Below, piece after piece: positions 61,609 through 64,000 of a stretch of 64,000 nucleotides of DNA. The notes beneath the pieces were generated by a model. It did no database searches and had not been told where the DNA came from. It saw nothing but the letters and a program-made list of their open reading frames with translations. The translations under genes and the position numbers were made by a program. Location of the stretch: NCBI GenBank assembly GCA_963830545.1, contig CAWHMK010000001.1, forward strand, positions 2,542,001 to 2,606,000. Reading direction: 5' to 3'. The DNA is from DATGJX01 sp963830545. Its GTDB lineage: Bacteria > Vulcanimicrobiota > Vulcanimicrobiia > Vulcanimicrobiales > Vulcanimicrobiaceae. Within the stretch, counting starts at the first letter, position 1, and every line of letters starts with the position of its first letter.

Positions 61609-62443
61609 AGCGAAACCGGCCGAGTTCACGCGTCCGCCGCACGTCAACGCGCAGATCACGCAGGAATGGCTCGTCGCCTTTCTGCAAGACGAACTCATCG
61701 AGCGGCGCGCGATACGTAAGGCGGTCGTCGGTCTTTCCGGCGGCGTCGATTCGGCCGTCACCGCATTTCTTTGTGCGCGCGCGCTCGGCCCGGGAAACGT
61801 GCACGCGATCCGTATGCCGTACAAGACCTCGAGCCAGGCGAGTTTGAGCGACGCGCGCCTGGTCGTGGAAGCGCTGGGGATCCACGAACACACCGTCGAC
61901 ATCTCCGCCGCCGTAGACGGCTATCTGCAGTTTGAATCCGGTGCGGATTCGCGGCGCCGCGGGAACGTCATGGCACGCGTGCGCATGGTCGTGCTCTTCG
62001 ATCAATCGGCGAAATACGGCGCGCTTCCGATCGGCACCGGAAACAAGACGGAACGTCTCCTCGGCTATTTCACATGGCATGCGGACGACACGCCGCCGGT
62101 GAACCCCATCGGCGATCTGTACAAAACGCAGGTTTGGGAACTCGCACGCCATCTCGGCGTGCCGGAATCGCTGATCGACAAAGCGCCGAGCGCCGATCTG
62201 GAAGCGAATCAAACCGACGAAGGCGACTTGGGCATTACGTACGCAAAAGCGGATGCAATTCTCTCGCGCATGCTGGACGGGTATTCCAACGATCAGCTCG
62301 TCGAACACGGCTTCAGCGCAAGCGACGTCGAGCTCGTTCGCCGCCGGTTGGACGGAACCCACTGGAAACGTCATCTGCCGACGACCGCAATGCTGACGAA
62401 TACCGCAATCAACGAGTTCTATCTGCGACCCGTCGACTACTGA
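61592..62443 (+). CDS. nadE: NAD synthetase
   Basis: NadE adenylates and amidates nicotinate adenine dinucleotide to NAD. The PP-loop VVGLSGGVDSAVTAFL (SGGVDS at residues 49-54) is present, with VHAIRMPYKTSSQASLSDAR, ALPIGTGNKTERLLGYFTW, and the metal/ATP region NPIGDLYKTQVWELARHLGV and SADLEANQTDEGDLGITY. At 283 residues it has only the synthetase domain. The overlapping upstream gene encodes an amidase. cinA begins two bases after the stop. Confidence 0.95.
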   Translation: MLPVVEAKPAEFTRPPHVNAQITQEWLVAFLQDELIERRAIRKAVVGLSGGVDSAVTAFLCARALGPGNVHAIRMPYKTSSQASLSDARLVVEALGIHEHTVDISAAVDGYLQFESGADSRRRGNVMARVRMVVLFDQSAKYGALPIGTGNKTERLLGYFTWHADDTPPVNPIGDLYKTQVWELARHLGVPESLIDKAPSADLEANQTDEGDLGITYAKADAILSRMLDGYSNDQLVEHGFSASDVELVRRRLDGTHWKRHLPTTAMLTNTAINEFYLRPVDY

Positions 62444-62444
62444 C

Positions 62445-63699
62445 GTGCCCGCGGTCGAGATTCTTGCCGTCGGCACGGAGTTGCTGCTCGGTCAGCTCGT
62501 CGACACGAACAGCGCGTACATCGCGCAATCGCTTGCCGATTGCGGCATCGACGTGTACGGTACGCACGCCGTCGGCGACAATCGCGCCCGCATTGCAGCC
62601 GCGATACGCGCGGCGCTTCGAGCGGGCCGACGGGCTGATCACCTCCGGCGGCCTCGGACCGACGATCGACGATCTCACGAAGGAAGGCGTCTGCGATGCG
62701 CTTGGTTTGGAGACGGAAACGCACGAGCCGTCCGTTCGCGCCATGGAGGCGCTTTTCGAGCGTATCGGCCGCGTGATGCAAAACAACAACCGCAAGCAGG
62801 CCGACCTCCCGCGCGGCTCCGTCGTGATGCCGAATCCCAACGGCACGGCTCCGGGATTCATCGCACTGCGCGCGGACGGAAAATTCGTCGCGAGCATGCC
62901 GGGCGTGCCGCGCGAGATGAAGCCGATGCTGCACGATCGGCTGCTGCCGTGGCTGCGCCACCGTTTCGCAGTAACTGAAGCGATTCACACGCGGGTGCTG
63001 CACACGATCGGCATCGCGGAGTCCGAAATAGACCATCGCATCGCCGATTTGTTCGGTACGCTGGAGAATCCGAAAATCGCGGTGCTCGCGCACGATTACC
63101 GCTGCGACGTAAAGATCATGGCGAAGGCCGCCGGCTCCGACCGAGCGCGCGATCTCATCGCGCCGGTAGAAACCGAGGTATTGGCGCGACTGGGCGAGTT
63201 CGTATACGGGAGGGATGCGCAAACGCTGCCGGGCGTGATTCATGCGCTGCTGCAGAAGACGCATCAAAGGCTGGCCGTTGCCGAATCGTGCACCGGCGGA
63301 TCGATCTGCGCCGACCTCACGAGCGTCCCGGGCTCGTCGAAGAGCTTGGTGGGCGGCGTCGTCGCCTACGATAATGCCGTGAAAAGCGATCTGCTGGGCG
63401 TGCGGCCTTCGACGCTCGAACGTTTCGGCGCCGTGAGCGAAGAAACGGCGCTCGAAATGGCCGCGGGCATTCGCGAGCGCCTGCATACGGACTTCGGCGT
63501 GTCGAGCACGGGAATCGCCGGTCCGGACGGCGGCTCGGCGGAGAAACCCGTCGGACTCGTGTGGCTCGCCGTTGCATGGGCGGACGGCGCAAGCGCGATC
63601 CGTTTGGATCTTGCCGGCGATCGCGCCGCAATTCAACGCCGCGCGACCGTTTCGGCTCTCGGCTTCCTTTGGCGCACACTGCAAAAAGGGCACGCGTAG
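62445..63699 (+). CDS. cinA: CinA family nicotinamide mononucleotide deamidase (one frameshift)
   Basis: CinA combines an N-terminal molybdopterin-binding-like COG1058 domain with a C-terminal NMN deamidase domain, which salvages NMN from DNA ligase. GTG 62445 leads to VEILAVGTELLLGQLVDTNS. One G too many (or two too few) near 62625 shifts the frame, and ADGLITSGGLGPTIDDLTKE follows. PNPNGTAPGF, SMPGVPREMKPM, and the C-terminal VAESCTGGSICADLTSVPGS and GIAGPDGGSAEKPVGLVW are diagnostic. Next to nadE and the amidase it completes a small NAD-metabolism cluster. Confidence 0.94.
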
Positions 63700-63783
63700 C
63701 GCAACGCCGCGCGGTGTCCGCTGGTCTACATGTGTTTATCCCGCCGCGGGCAGTATTGGAATACTCGTGCGGGTCCCCCGCGT

Positions 63784-64000
63784 TTAGGCGGGTTGGAGAA
63801 CGCCGTAGCCGATCGACTCCAGGACGCGCTGGGTGCGCACCGCTTCTTCGAATGTAGGAACCGCGCTTCGTCCGGTTTGAATCTGCTGCGCGAATTCGTC
63901 CAGCAGTTCCATGATGTACGGGACGTGGCGATCGACCGCCGCGAAGCGCGCGTACGGCGACGGCTTGACGTCGAGCTCCGCGGTTTCCTCGGCGTCCACG
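63784..64000 (-). CDS. C-terminal end of a Gfo/Idh/MocA family oxidoreductase (partial)
   Basis: The gene runs off the window edge, and only the last 71 residues are visible. YIMELLDEFAQQIQTGRSAV followed by PTFEEAVRTQRVLESI is the typical C-terminal end of Gfo/Idh/MocA NAD(P)-dependent sugar oxidoreductases. TAA lies at 63784-63786. It converges on cinA with an 84-base gap in which I see no strong terminator. Confidence 0.7.
   Translation of the reverse strand, partial: VDAEETAELDVKPSPYARFAAVDRHVPYIMELLDEFAQQIQTGRSAVPTFEEAVRTQRVLESIGYGVLQPA

Noticed and set aside
63700..63783. GC-rich inverted segments after cinA as a terminator
   Set aside because: CCCGCCGCGGG has no adequate loop and no T-run follows on either strand, so I do not call a terminator.
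1..64000. Search for CRISPR arrays, rRNA, tRNA, insertion sequences and prophage genes
   Set aside because: I saw no regularly spaced direct repeats, no transposase or integrase motifs, no capsid or terminase genes, and no convincing tRNA cloverleaf. A covariance search would be needed to exclude a tRNA in the short gaps.

Overview
The window is a high-GC bacterial chromosome segment with no phage, IS element, CRISPR array, rRNA or recognisable tRNA. The organism is flagellated and diderm: both the P-ring (FlgI) and L-ring (FlgH) proteins are encoded. It also carries features common in Gram-positives and other deep-branching phyla, namely a FliW/CsrA pair next to flagellin, an Amj-type lipid II flippase, a copper-amine-oxidase-type 'stalk' domain protein and the short archaeal/eukaryotic-type prolyl-tRNA synthetase. 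TTG and GTG starts are frequent. Together this suggests a deep-branching diderm of the Terrabacteria side, such as Eremiobacterota/WPS-2 or Armatimonadota. That placement is inference from gene content, not from a search.

1-13.3 kb is a flagellar block, all on the + strand: flgC(partial)-fliE, a broken GT39 glycosyltransferase, then flgF-flgG-flgA-flgH-flgI-flgJ-flgN-flgK-flgL-fliW-csrA-flagellin. A sigma-28-type promoter precedes flgF, and another lies inside the csrA tail ahead of flagellin. 13.4-23.2 kb holds three large glycosyltransferases, probably for flagellin glycosylation, followed by flaG-fliD-fliS and a FliT-like frame. 23.2-25.7 kb (- strand) is an ExeA-type AAA ATPase paired with a DUF11-like protein of unknown role. 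25.8-36.6 kb is a sugar and glycan island: NAD-dependent epimerase, a second copy of the unusual GT4 fusion, an acyltransferase, then a - strand operon rmlB-rmlA-DegT aminotransferase-FkbM methyltransferase-WbqC-PglD-like acyltransferase-GT2. This set could make and transfer a dTDP-4-amino-4,6-dideoxyhexose.

36.7-46.4 kb starts with a sulfotransferase and then a housekeeping block: rpsB-tsf-pyrH-frr-orf-uppS-cdsA-dxr-rseP-ispG. It covers translation factors, UMP kinase, undecaprenyl lipid, CDP-diacylglycerol and MEP isoprenoid synthesis. 46.4-64 kb is mixed: APC permease, NUDIX hydrolase, PduO-type cobalamin adenosyltransferase, proS, M16 peptidase, Amj flippase, a TPR lipoprotein, a DGPF protein with its ECF42-type sigma factor, a three-gene membrane glycosyltransferase operon, a dihydrolipoamide dehydrogenase-like enzyme, a split glutamine-dependent NAD synthetase (amidase gene plus nadE), cinA, and the tail of a Gfo/Idh/MocA oxidoreductase.

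Many genes carry single-base frameshifts. They are dense in 1-16 kb and sparser after about 36 kb. Because normally essential genes (pyrH, proS) are also affected, and several sites look like one-base homopolymer or short-run errors, sequencing or assembly error is the most likely cause. Coordinates given for frameshifted genes span the whole reconstructed gene.
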